Assembly (NCBI RefSeq): GCF_000421825.1
Contig: NZ_ATXT01000014.1
Span: 372,001 to 436,000 of the forward strand
Direction: 5' to 3'
DNA from: Humibacter albus DSM 18994
GTDB taxonomy: Bacteria; Actinomycetota; Actinomycetes; Actinomycetales; Microbacteriaceae
DNA length: 64,000 bases
Shown here: positions 1 to 8,366 of the stretch, piece by piece
How the letters are laid out: each line of letters opens with the position of its first letter
Numbering within the stretch: position 1 is the stretch's first letter
Notes under the pieces: model-generated
The model's input: the letters and a program-made list of their open reading frames with translations, nothing else
Database searches by the model: none
What the model was told of the DNA's origin: nothing
Translations under genes and position numbers: made by a program

Positions 1-1
1 C

Positions 2-1954
2 GTCGGCGGTCTTCTCGCCGAGCCCGAGATCGCCGATCTCGTCTGCGCTCTGCGCGTGGTCGACGACCCGACCGCGGGGAGCGAGCTGATCCGCCTGCTC
101 GCCGGTCCGCGGTGGCGCATCGGCGTGCGCGACCTGCGCGGTCTCAAGCAGGCCGCCCGCTGGCTGGCCGAACACGACTACAAGCAGCAGCGGATCGACG
201 TTGAGGTTCGTGCCGCGATCAGAGCCAGCGTGATCGACAGTGAACAGGCATCCATCGTCGATGCGCTGGACGCCGTGGTGCACGCGCCCGACGGGCACCG
301 CATGCTCGAGGGCATCTCGCCGCTCGGGCTGGCGCGGTTGCGCGATGCGGGCAGCCTGTTCGCCCGACTCCGCGCTCGCAGCGGCATCGAATTGCTCGAC
401 TTCGTCACACTCGTGGAGCACGAGCTCGGCCTCGACATCGAGCTCGCCGCGAACGAGACGCGCACCGGCGGGCGCGGCGCCCTGGATGCTTTCTTCGACG
501 CGCTCTCGGACTACCTCGCGGTGAGCGAGACGGCGGGTCTTCCCGGGTTCCTGGGCTGGTTGCGCGAGGCCGAGCGACGCGACTCGCTCGCGCCCCGACC
601 GGAGAAGCCGGAGCCCGGCACCGTGCAACTGCTGACCGTGCACGGCTCGAAAGGGCTCGAGTGGGATCACGTGGTGGTGCCCCGACTGGTCGAGGATGAG
701 CTGCCGTCGAAACCGAACGAGGGAACGAACGCGTGGCTCGGGTTCGGACGCTTGCCGTGGGAGTTCCGCGGCGATGCGGACGAACTGCCCGCCTTCGAGT
801 GGCGCACGGCGACGACTCGCAAAGAGGTGAAGGATGCCCGCGCCGCGTTCAAACAGCGAGTCGCCGAGCACTATGAGCGCGAGGAGCGGCGGCTGGCGTA
901 CGTCGCGGTGACACGGGCCAGGCACGGGCTGCTGCTCACCGGATCGTTCTGGTCGACCCAGGTGCGCCCCCGCCGTCCCAGCCGATACCTGGCGGAGCTG
1001 GCCGAGGCGGGCATCGTGCCGGCGTTGCCGCCTGCACCGGCGAACGATGAGAACCCGCTGGGCGACGGCAAGGAGCCCATCCGCTGGCCGATGGATCCGC
1101 TCGGCGGGCGCCGGCCCGCCGTCGAAGCGGCGGCCGAGCGCGTGCGCGCGGCCGAGCCGGGGCACGCGGGACGGTGGGCGCGCGACGTGGAGCTTCTGCT
1201 GGCGGAACGCGAGCGGATGCTCGAGGCGACATCATCTGTGATGCTGCCCACGCGCATCCCGGCATCCCGCTTCAAGGACTACATCTCTTCGCCCGCCGAG
1301 GTCGCCTCGGAGCTTCGCCGGCCGATGCCGGAGCGTCCCTATCGCGCGACGCGGCTCGGCACGCTGTTCCACGCCTGGGTGGAGCGCCGGGCCGGGGTGG
1401 CCGGTGGCACCGAGATGATCGATGCGTTCGAGGGTGAGCTGGACGACGAGTTGTTCGTCGTCGGCGAGCTGCCGAGGAGTGCAGAGGGCGAGCCGGATCG
1501 TACGAGCGTCGAGTCCACGGTCTCAGGTGAGGCGGACCTGGTCGAGCGGGAACGGCTCGCCGAACTGCAACGCACGTTCGAGCGCTCGCCGTGGGCCGAC
1601 CGGCAGCCGGTAGAGGTGGAACGGGAGATCCACCTGCCGTTCGACGGACACCTCGTGATCTGCAAGATCGACGCCGTGTACGAGCGCGACGGGCGCTACG
1701 AGATCGTGGACTGGAAGACCGGCAAGCCGCCGAAGGACGACGACGACCTGGCACGCAAACAGTTGCAGCTCGCGCTCTACCGATTGGCGTTCTCGCGCTG
1801 GAAGGGCGTCGACCCCTCGCTCGTGGATGCCGCGTTCTACTTCGTCGCGGACGATCGGATCATCCGGCCAACCGAGCTCGTCGACGAGGAGGAGTTGACG
1901 CAGCTCTGGCGGGAGAGCACGGGAGGCGACGAGAGCGGATTCGCGGTGGCGTGA
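2..1954 (+). CDS. adnB: AdnB-type ATP-dependent DNA helicase/nuclease, C-terminal part (5' end outside window)
   Basis: The frame is open from the left edge (codon 1 at base 2), so the gene starts upstream and about 650 C-terminal residues are present. Visible UvrD/Rep superfamily 1 motifs are the motif V block TVHGSKGLEWDHV (near base 640-680) and motif VI AVTRARHGL (near 905-935). The last third is a RecB-family PD-(D/E)XK nuclease with KIDAVYERDG, IVDWKTGKPP (near 1705-1735) and the following QLQLALYRL helix. AdnAB is the actinobacterial helicase-nuclease that resects double-strand breaks. Mycobacteria likewise carry adnA-adnB beside nudC and uvrD2, matching the downstream genes here. The choice of AdnB over AdnA rests on position next to nudC/uvrD2 and is less certain than the family. 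Confidence 0.85.
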   Translation, partial: VGGLLAEPEIADLVCALRVVDDPTAGSELIRLLAGPRWRIGVRDLRGLKQAARWLAEHDYKQQRIDVEVRAAIRASVIDSEQASIVDALDAVVHAPDGHRMLEGISPLGLARLRDAGSLFARLRARSGIELLDFVTLVEHELGLDIELAANETRTGGRGALDAFFDALSDYLAVSETAGLPGFLGWLREAERRDSLAPRPEKPEPGTVQLLTVHGSKGLEWDHVVVPRLVEDELPSKPNEGTNAWLGFGRLPWEFRGDADELPAFEWRTATTRKEVKDARAAFKQRVAEHYEREERRLAYVAVTRARHGLLLTGSFWSTQVRPRRPSRYLAELAEAGIVPALPPAPANDENPLGDGKEPIRWPMDPLGGRRPAVEAAAERVRAAEPGHAGRWARDVELLLAERERMLEATSSVMLPTRIPASRFKDYISSPAEVASELRRPMPERPYRATRLGTLFHAWVERRAGVAGGTEMIDAFEGELDDELFVVGELPRSAEGEPDRTSVESTVSGEADLVERERLAELQRTFERSPWADRQPVEVEREIHLPFDGHLVICKIDAVYERDGRYEIVDWKTGKPPKDDDDLARKQLQLALYRLAFSRWKGVDPSLVDAAFYFVADDRIIRPTELVDEEELTQLWRESTGGDESGFAVA

Positions 1955-2083
1955 GCCGGAGGTCGATCTCGCGGTGGCGCACTATCTCGGTGTGCAGGAT
2001 GCGGTGGCACCACGTATCGGACGGCCGAATGACCGCTGATCGATGACGCAGCGGCGAGTACCAGACGCGTGTGATCTTCCTGC

Positions 2084-2089
2084 GATACT
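2084..2089 (+). promoter_or_regulatory. -10-like hexamer placed for a leaderless transcript
   Basis: GATACT lies exactly 6 nt before the ATG at 2096, and no Shine-Dalgarno sequence precedes that ATG. This spacing is what leaderless mRNAs of actinobacteria show. The same spacing recurs at 4252, 52158 and 57807. No convincing -35 element is seen. Confidence 0.4.
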
Positions 2090-2095
2090 GACCGG

Positions 2096-2824
2096 ATGAC
2101 GCTCCCGTACGTCGACTATCTCGAGTCCGCCGCGGCCGAGTTCGCTGCGGTGATCGAGCAGGCTGATCCGGCGGCGCGGGTGCCTTCCTGCCCCGGTTGG
2201 ACGATCGCCGATCTCGTCGACCACCTCGCCGGCATCCATCGCTGGGCACTGTCGAAAGCCACGGGCGAACCGGAGACCGACGCGGATGCCGGGCTGACGA
2301 CATCCGCGTCGTTCCGGCTCGGCGCCGCCCGGCTCGTCGCCGCGCTGCGTGAGCTGCCGGCGGACCAGTCGTGCTGGACGCTCTACCCGCCCGAGAACGT
2401 CGCGACCTGGGCTCGGCGCCAGGCCTTGGAAACCACGATCCACCTGTGGGATGCGGCCGCCTCCCTGGGAAGCACGGTGAGCATCGATCCGGAACTTGCC
2501 GTGGACGGCGTCGCCGAGGTCGTCGAAGACCTGTACCCGCGGCAGGTGAGACTGGGGCGCCAGACGCCGTTGGATGCCACCGTCGAGTTCGCGCCGACGG
2601 ATGCCGCCCGTCACGTCCGCCTGACCGGTGCGTCCATGAGTGCCGGTGCCGCCCGTGATGCCCGTGACGCGGAGTCGTCGAGCGCCGCGGCCACCGTGAC
2701 CGGCGCGGCGGCGGACATCCTGCTGCTGCTCTGGGGCCGAGAGGATCTGGAGTCCGCCGACATCGCCATCACTGGTGACCTCGACGCGATTCGCACGACG
2801 CTGGCCGCGTCGCTGACGCCATGA
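2096..2824 (+). CDS. maleylpyruvate isomerase family (mycothiol-dependent, MDMPI/DinB-like) protein
   Basis: A 242-residue protein with the MDMPI N-terminal signature VPSCPGWTIADLVDHLAGIH at residues 30-49, where the conserved His residues of a four-helix DinB-like bundle coordinate a metal and work with mycothiol. The second half (ATWARRQALETTIHLWDA) matches the usual C-terminal MDMPI extension. Members use mycothiol for isomerisation or thiol transfer, but most genomic copies have no known substrate and this one has no pathway partner next to it. The length fits the family. The ATG has no Shine-Dalgarno and probably starts a leaderless mRNA. Confidence 0.8.
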   Translation: MTLPYVDYLESAAAEFAAVIEQADPAARVPSCPGWTIADLVDHLAGIHRWALSKATGEPETDADAGLTTSASFRLGAARLVAALRELPADQSCWTLYPPENVATWARRQALETTIHLWDAAASLGSTVSIDPELAVDGVAEVVEDLYPRQVRLGRQTPLDATVEFAPTDAARHVRLTGASMSAGAARDARDAESSSAAATVTGAAADILLLLWGREDLESADIAITGDLDAIRTTLAASLTP

Positions 2825-2953
2825 CGCTTCCGTTTCGTGAACAACGGCGAGGATCGTGATCCGTCGGCTCCGACGGCGCTAGCACAACCCGGTGACGGCC
2901 GCACTGTGCACACTGGCCGCACTGTGCGCACTGCGCTCGCTGCCGACGGAGGA
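2825..2953. other. convergent intergenic gap with short tandem repeats
   Basis: The gap lies between the isomerase-family gene and the converging patatin gene. Around 2900-2935 the element CACTG recurs several times (GCACTGTGCACACTG then GCACTGTGCGCACTG), which can form alternative small hairpins. No U-tract terminator is visible. Nothing else is seen here. Confidence 0.3.
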
Positions 2954-3970
2954 CTACCCCCAGAACCCGGACATCTGATCCGCGAGCGCCAGGCCCTGGT
3001 CGAAGCCGGCCCGGGCGGCGTGCGGCCGCAGTGACAGGTTCATCGCGTTCGCACCGAACAGGTGCTCCGACGCGGCATCGGGGAATACCGTGTGCACGGT
3101 GCTGCCGCCTGCACGCAGTTCGTCGACTTGAGCGCCAAGCTGCATGCGCCAGCCCAGCGGATGTCGCGTGCGGCCGCCGAGCGGCGAGAGGATCAGCACG
3201 CGTTCGAATCCGGTGGCGAGATCGGCATTCTCGTTGCGTCGGTATCCGCCGTCGATGTAGCGGCGGTCGCCGATTCGGTACGCGAAAGCGCTCGAGCAAC
3301 TGGCGGCGACGGCATCGGTGAGCTCGACGCCGCTCCCGCTATCGAAGAGGACCGGTTCGCCGGTGTCGGCGTCCACTGCGGTGATGAACAGGGTGCGCTG
3401 GGGCCAGTCCTGACCAGCAAGTCGCGCCGCGACGATCGCGCGCCAACGCGCCAGCGATTCGACATCGGATGACATCGAGTTCTCGAGCGCAGCGGCGCCC
3501 ATGCGACGGCGCATGTCGGCGGCGTCGCGGGACGTCGCAATGATCGTGTTCGTCCGCGCCAGGTAATCGCTGGCCGGTTCGGACCGACCGCGGCCGCGCA
3601 CCCGTGCTGTCGACACGCCGGACCGCGTCGATGGTGCGGAGGCCGAGACGTCTGCCTCCCGCACCGCTCGCGGACGCGCCTCGGGCGGCGGAACGAGAGT
3701 TGCCTCGTACAGTTCTGCCGGGCTCGAACCGGCGAGTTGCACCGCTGTCGTGGCGCCCGCCGAGGTTCCGACGGTGAGGCCTGCATCGGTCACCTCCACC
3801 CCGGCATCAGCGAGACCGGCGACGATGCCGATCAGCCAGGCATTGCCGGTGGATCCGCCGCCCCCGAGGACGAGAGCACGCTCACGGGCGGTCACTCCAC
3901 GCGAAGCGGCGGCGGCAGCTGAGCAAGCGGCGGCAACGGAGGAAGGGGTCGCAGAAGAAGAGTTGTTCAT
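2954..3970 (-). CDS. patatin-like phospholipase family protein
   Basis: A 338-residue patatin-fold hydrolase. The oxyanion-hole motif GGGGSTGN is at residues 36-43, the nucleophile Ser70 lies in GTSAG, and the catalytic Asp is in the DGG motif (RYIDGGYRR, around residue 240), so the Ser-Asp dyad is complete. Such enzymes deacylate lipids. No signal peptide or membrane segment is seen, so it is probably cytoplasmic or peripheral. The start at 3970 was chosen because AAAGGCG precedes it at a good distance. The frame continues upstream to 4141 but that extension looks non-coding. An Ala/Ser-rich stretch of about 25 residues precedes the domain. The substrate is unknown. Confidence 0.85.
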   Translation of the reverse strand: MNNSSSATPSSVAAACSAAAAASRGVTARERALVLGGGGSTGNAWLIGIVAGLADAGVEVTDAGLTVGTSAGATTAVQLAGSSPAELYEATLVPPPEARPRAVREADVSASAPSTRSGVSTARVRGRGRSEPASDYLARTNTIIATSRDAADMRRRMGAAALENSMSSDVESLARWRAIVAARLAGQDWPQRTLFITAVDADTGEPVLFDSGSGVELTDAVAASCSSAFAYRIGDRRYIDGGYRRNENADLATGFERVLILSPLGGRTRHPLGWRMQLGAQVDELRAGGSTVHTVFPDAASEHLFGANAMNLSLRPHAARAGFDQGLALADQMSGFWG

Positions 3971-4251
3971 GGGATTCGCCTTTCGCGAAGACACGGGGGC
4001 GCTCCCGGCGACGAGCCTGGTAATGATCAGCTCAGTCGCGCGATCGTGGACTTCGGGGGAGCACCCGTTGCGGACACTGCATTCATGGGTCTCACCTCCT
4101 GCCGACGGATCACGATCGCCACGACGGTAGCACGCGCGCATTCGAGAAAACGCTCGGTGACGACCCCGGCCACGCCGTTCGGGAACAAGAACGGCTGTGT
4201 CGGTCGGAACCGGGCCTATCGCCGAGCCTCACGGCCGTCTACCGTGGGCTC

Positions 4252-4686
4252 ATGGCATCCGTTCGCACGTTCCAGGTGACGTTCGACTGCGCCGATCCCG
4301 AACGGGTCGCCCGTTTCTGGTGCGAGGTGCTCGGCTACGTCGTTCCGCCGCCTCCGCCGGGATTCGACTCGTGGGATGACTTCGATGCCGCCTTGCCGCC
4401 GGAAGAGCAAGGCAGGGCGTTCGCATGCGTCGATCCAACGGGAGTGGGGCCGCGGCTGTTCTTCCAGCGTGTTCCCGAGGGCAAGGTGGTCAAGAATCGC
4501 GTGCACCTCGACGTGCGCGTCGGCACCGGTCTCGTCGGGCCGGAGCGACTTGCCGCACTCGAGGCCGAGTGCGCACGGCTCATCCCGCTCGGCGCTACCC
4601 GGTTCCGGCTGGTGGAGGCCGACGGCGTGAACGAGTCGTGCCTCGTCATGCAGGATGTCGAGGGCAACGAGTTCTGCCTCGATTGA
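4252..4686 (+). CDS. VOC superfamily (glyoxalase-like) protein
   Basis: A 144-residue protein opening with TFDCADPERVARFWCEVLGY, the typical first beta-alpha-beta unit of a glyoxalase-like vicinal-oxygen-chelate domain. It continues with LFFQRVPEGKVVKNRVHLDV, characteristic of the actinobacterial Glyoxalase_6 type. The final EGNEFCLD carries the conserved C-terminal strand. VOC proteins bind a metal and act as dioxygenases, lyases or resistance binding proteins. No neighbour narrows the role. TACCGT lies 6 nt before the ATG and there is no Shine-Dalgarno, suggesting a leaderless transcript. Confidence 0.85.
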   Translation: MASVRTFQVTFDCADPERVARFWCEVLGYVVPPPPPGFDSWDDFDAALPPEEQGRAFACVDPTGVGPRLFFQRVPEGKVVKNRVHLDVRVGTGLVGPERLAALEAECARLIPLGATRFRLVEADGVNESCLVMQDVEGNEFCLD

Positions 4687-4710
4687 CGTTCCGTCCCGCC
4701 GATCGACGGA

Positions 4711-5601
4711 TCACCCGGGATTCGCGACGAGGGCGGGGATCAGCGCGGCCGTACGCGCGTCGGCGGGCGTGAACACGACCATCCTCAGCTCGCTTCGGGG
4801 CGCGAGCCACGAGGTTGCGACATCGAAGCGGAGCAGGCCGAGCCGCTCGTGTCGGATGGGCTTGTGTTCGGTGGCGGCCTCGGTCACATCGTGCCTCTCC
4901 CAGAGCCTTGCGAACTCAGGGGATGCCGCCACGAGGCGGCGGATGAAGCTCTGCCAGCTTTCGTCGTCGAGGTGGCTCGCCATGGTGGCGCGCAGCCGGG
5001 CGACCATGCGGGCCGTGACGACGTCCCAGTCGGGGAGGGCGGCGCGCCAAGCGGGGTCGGTGAACGCGAGCCACACGCTGTTGCGTTCCGTCTCCGGTAG
5101 CGCGGCGAGATCGCCGATCAACCGTGCATACGCGGGGTTGTACGCCAGGAGGTCGTATTTCGCGTTCTGTACGCAGGCGGGCAGCGGGAGCACGGCATCC
5201 AACACCCTGCGGGTCGGTTCGTCGACCGCGTAGTCCGCGACGGTCGGCGACGCGGGAGCACCCGCGAGTGCGAAGAGATGCGCGCGCTCATCGCGATCGA
5301 GGCGCAGCGTGCGGGCAACCGCTTCGAGCACTTGAGCGGATGCTCGGATGTTTCGTCCCTGCTCGAGCCAGGTGTACCAGGTGACGCCGATGCCGGCGAG
5401 TTGGGCGACCTCCTCGCGGAGCAGACCCGGCGCTCGTCGTCGCGCGGCCACCGGGAGACCGAGCGAATGCGGAGTGATCCGCTCTCGTCTGCTGCGCAGG
5501 AAGACACCGAGCTCGCGCCGTCGGGTAGCGGCCGCGACCGGAGTGGCGACGGTGGTGTTTGCACTACCAGCATCAGCGGGCTTCTGGTACCCGTTTCGCA
5601 T
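4711..5601 (-). CDS. XRE-family regulator with MmyB-like ligand-binding domain
   Basis: About 296 residues from the ATG at 5601. An N-terminal helix-turn-helix (LREEVAQLAGIGVTWYTWLE) is followed by the MmyB-type domain (FALAGAP, then LPACVQNAKYDLLAYNPAYA and AFTDPAWR). Actinobacterial members are usually local regulators encoded divergently from a transporter or oxidoreductase, as here with the MFS gene. GGAGGT touches the ATG, too close for a normal Shine-Dalgarno, and the start sits in one arm of an inverted repeat shared with the MFS start. The frame is open upstream to 5763 but that part is shadow sequence. Effector unknown. Confidence 0.85.
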   Translation of the reverse strand: MRNGYQKPADAGSANTTVATPVAAATRRRELGVFLRSRRERITPHSLGLPVAARRRAPGLLREEVAQLAGIGVTWYTWLEQGRNIRASAQVLEAVARTLRLDRDERAHLFALAGAPASPTVADYAVDEPTRRVLDAVLPLPACVQNAKYDLLAYNPAYARLIGDLAALPETERNSVWLAFTDPAWRAALPDWDVVTARMVARLRATMASHLDDESWQSFIRRLVAASPEFARLWERHDVTEAATEHKPIRHERLGLLRFDVATSWLAPRSELRMVVFTPADARTAALIPALVANPG

Positions 5602-5623
5602 ACCTCCGATGCTAGCCGGTATG
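5599..5623. promoter_or_regulatory. inverted repeat spanning both divergent start codons (candidate operator)
   Basis: CATACC at 5599-5604 and GGTATG at 5618-5623 form a perfect 6-bp dyad with a 13-bp spacer. The outer triplets are the start codons of the XRE regulator (minus) and the MFS transporter (plus), so only 19 bp separate two divergent starts. A protein bound here would cover both. The inner GCTAGC is itself palindromic. Confidence 0.4.
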
Positions 5624-7066
5624 ACAGCACAGATCACAGCCGACGAGAAGGACGGCGCAGCGAGGGACGCTACCAACGACGGCAGGGGGAACTTCGGCGG
5701 TCTCGGCGTTCTGGTGATGCTCGCCGGGCCGTTCCTGGCGAATCTCGACTTCTTCATCACCAACGTGGCGCTCCCGACGATCGGGCGTCAGCTGCATGCC
5801 GGGCCCGGCGCCCTCGAGGTCGTCGTCGCCGGCTACGGCACCGCCTACGCCGTGCTGCTCGTCACCGGAGGTCGCCTGGGCGACGACTACGGACGGCGAC
5901 GCATGTTCGCCATGGGCATCGCCGCGTTCACGCTGACCTCGTTGGCGGCCGGACTGGCCCCTGGCATGTCCGTCCTCCTGATCGCACGCGTACTGCAAGG
6001 CGCGAGCGCCGCGCTGATGACGCCGCAGACCCTCGCCACCTTCCACAGCGGCCTCACCGGCCGGGCACAGCACCGCGCCGTCGGACTCTATGCAGCGGCA
6101 GGCGGCCTCTCCGCGGTGGTCGGGCAGCTGCTCGGCGGGGCGCTCGCCGACGTCGATGTGCCCGGCGGCGGCTGGAGATTGATCTTCCTCATCAACGTTC
6201 CGGTCGGGATCACGGCGATGCTCCTGCTGCGCCGCACCGTTCCGCAGACAAGGGCCGCGCAGCGAGCCGGCCTCGACCTGCCCGGCGCTCTCGTGCTCGC
6301 GCTCGCGATCGCCGCTCTGCTCGTTCCGCTGACCCAGGGGCCATCGCTCGGCTGGCCGTGGTGGTGCTGGACTGCGCTCGCTCTCGTTCCCGTGTTCGCC
6401 GCCGTTCTCATCCGCATGTCGCTGGTCGCCGAACGGAGTGGACGCACTCCGTTGCTCCCGCCCTCGATCTTCACCGTGAGATCCATGCGCCGCGGAATGC
6501 CCGTCGTGATCGGGTTCTTCGGGGTCTTCGGCGCGTTCATGTTCGTCTTCGCACTCGCCGTCCAGGACGGGCTGAAGGTCAGCGCGATGACCGCGGGACT
6601 CGCCATCACTCCGGTATGCGTCGCCTACTTCGCCACATCGTTTCTCGTGCCCGCGCTGCTGCGCCGACTCGACCGCAATGTGCTCACGATCGGGCTCGTT
6701 CTCCAGGCAGCCGGACTGGCCGTGCTGCTCGTCGTCGTCATGACGAGCTGGCCCTCGTTGTCCATCGTCGTCGCGGTCGCCGCCTTGGTCGTGGTCGGGA
6801 TCGGTCAGGCGCTGTGCGTCGGATCACTGTTCCGTCTGGTCCTCTCCGAGATGCCGATCCGCCTCGCCGGCGTCGGCAGCGGTGTGCTCGTCACCTCGCA
6901 GCAGACCGCGATGTCTCTCGGCGTCGCCGGGCTCGGGAGCCTCTTCACCGCCATGGCCGCGCAGGGAACGATGGTTCTCGCGGTGACCGTCACGGTTGCC
7001 GTCTTCGCAGGAATCTCCTTCATCCTGGCCGGCCTCAGCAGGCGAGTTCCCCGCGTCGCGCGCTGA
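5621..7066 (+). CDS. MFS transporter, DHA2 (14-TM drug:H+ antiporter) type
   Basis: 481 residues from the ATG at 5621. TM1 carries FLANLDFFITNVALPTIG, the DHA2 signature with an acidic residue in TM1. Motif A is GGRLGDDYGRRRM, and RVLQGASAALMTPQTLA is the typical motif C-like TM4-5 region. Around 14 hydrophobic segments follow to the end. Members export drugs, dyes or antibiotics using the proton gradient. The divergent XRE regulator almost certainly controls it. The long in-frame extension upstream (to 5348) is antisense to that regulator and not real. Confidence 0.87.
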   Translation: MTAQITADEKDGAARDATNDGRGNFGGLGVLVMLAGPFLANLDFFITNVALPTIGRQLHAGPGALEVVVAGYGTAYAVLLVTGGRLGDDYGRRRMFAMGIAAFTLTSLAAGLAPGMSVLLIARVLQGASAALMTPQTLATFHSGLTGRAQHRAVGLYAAAGGLSAVVGQLLGGALADVDVPGGGWRLIFLINVPVGITAMLLLRRTVPQTRAAQRAGLDLPGALVLALAIAALLVPLTQGPSLGWPWWCWTALALVPVFAAVLIRMSLVAERSGRTPLLPPSIFTVRSMRRGMPVVIGFFGVFGAFMFVFALAVQDGLKVSAMTAGLAITPVCVAYFATSFLVPALLRRLDRNVLTIGLVLQAAGLAVLLVVVMTSWPSLSIVVAVAALVVVGIGQALCVGSLFRLVLSEMPIRLAGVGSGVLVTSQQTAMSLGVAGLGSLFTAMAAQGTMVLAVTVTVAVFAGISFILAGLSRRVPRVAR

Positions 7067-7142
7067 TCCGGATGCGCGCCGCGGCCGAGAGGGCGGGCAC
7101 GAGGGTCTCCGACGCTTACGCGCGTCCTCCCGAACCGGCGCG

Positions 7143-8219
7143 TCAGTCGTCGCGCTCGAACTCGTCGTCGGACGGCTCGCGCTCGTCGTCCACGGGCGGC
7201 AGACCCAGCGATGCGTCGTCGCCTGATTCTCTGGGCGAGGCATCCAGCAGCGCTTCCACCTCGGTGACCGCCATGATCGGCCCGGTGTTCGGAGCGAGCG
7301 GATCGAGGTCGTCATCGTGCACGCGCTCGACCAGGCTGTCGAGCATGGCGACGGCGTCGTCGACGATCAGCTGATCGTGCAGTTCCCGACCGTGGATGAG
7401 CCAGCGCGCCAGCTCCAGCTCCGCGTACAGCGTCGCCCGGAACAGCAGATTGGGGTCGGATGCCGACCCGCGCGCGAGCGAGTAGGCCTCGAGTGCGCTC
7501 TCCGCGGCATCCGCCTTCATGCCGAGAACCCAGTGCAGGTCGCGCGCGGGATCGCCGACACGCAGAGCGGACCATCCGATCAGGCCGACAACGGACTCCT
7601 CGCGCACGATGAACGAGTCGATGGTGAGCGCACCGTTGATGACCGCGGGCTGAAAGCGCCACAGGTCCTCGTCGTCGACGGCCTCCTTCCATCGCTTCGC
7701 GAGCGCCGCGGGCACCAGGCCGGTCGCGGTTGCCGACGCGATGAGCGACTTCGTCGCCGCCAGGCACTCGGCGGTGCTCAGGGTGGGCATGCCGGCATCC
7801 GTGACGAACGACGTCGGCAACGAGTGGATAGCCGCGATCGCTCGCCCGATGGAGGCGGCGAGACCGTCGCCCGGCTGCACGTTCTCCAGTGCCACCTTGT
7901 CGCCGGGCAGAAACGTGTAGAGCACGGCACGCGTGCCTCCGACCGGCGTCTGACCGACGTATTCGGGAACGTCGAACGGCATGCGAGCCCGCACTCCCGC
8001 GGTCAGGGCGCGCAACGCCACGAGGTCGGCTCCCTGCTCCGTCTCGGCGTCTTGCGAGGCCGGAACGCGGATGATGAACTCCGTTCCGTCGCGACTGGTG
8101 AGCAGCGCTGAGTCGAAGTCGCCGTGCAGGTCGTAGCTATAACTGCGGGTTCCGGCGATGTCCAGGTCGGGCACGGCCGACGTGGCCAGCGCGGCTAAGG
8201 TGAGATGGGATCTGGCCAT
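7143..8219 (-). CDS. phosphotransferase (APH/choline-kinase fold) family protein, catalytic motif degenerate
   Basis: 358 residues from MARSHLTLAALATSAVPDLD, the usual start of the actinobacterial macrolide-phosphotransferase-like protein next to nudC. The N-lobe (FDSALLTSRDGTEFIIRVP) and the distal GDPARDLHWVLG block are recognisable. The catalytic loop that normally reads HGDxxxxN is NGALTIDSF here, and the metal-binding DW is GW. By eye the catalytic Asp, Asn and Mg-binding Asp are therefore missing, so it may be a pseudokinase or nucleotide-sensing protein rather than an antibiotic phosphotransferase. The C-terminal about 35 residues are acidic. Transcribed divergently from nudC. Confidence 0.75.
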   Translation of the reverse strand: MARSHLTLAALATSAVPDLDIAGTRSYSYDLHGDFDSALLTSRDGTEFIIRVPASQDAETEQGADLVALRALTAGVRARMPFDVPEYVGQTPVGGTRAVLYTFLPGDKVALENVQPGDGLAASIGRAIAAIHSLPTSFVTDAGMPTLSTAECLAATKSLIASATATGLVPAALAKRWKEAVDDEDLWRFQPAVINGALTIDSFIVREESVVGLIGWSALRVGDPARDLHWVLGMKADAAESALEAYSLARGSASDPNLLFRATLYAELELARWLIHGRELHDQLIVDDAVAMLDSLVERVHDDDLDPLAPNTGPIMAVTEVEALLDASPRESGDDASLGLPPVDDEREPSDDEFERDD

Positions 8220-8366
8220 ACCGTCCAGGGTAGGCGCGGCCGGCGCTGCAGGGCCCGCGCGCCACGCGCTCACCGGAAGCATCGTCGGTGCCGCCAGCCG
8301 CGCATCCCGGCCTACCTCTCGCCATCGAGAACACCAGACATCGAGCGCCCAAGGAGTCACCTCAGG

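Noticed and set aside
2895-2940. CRISPR-like or regulatory array made of CACTG units
   Set aside because: Units are 5-10 bp, irregular and without unique spacers; no cas genes are in the window.
7143-8219. Macrolide or aminoglycoside resistance phosphotransferase
   Set aside because: The fold matches but the catalytic loop residues are missing, and the locus is a conserved housekeeping neighbourhood.
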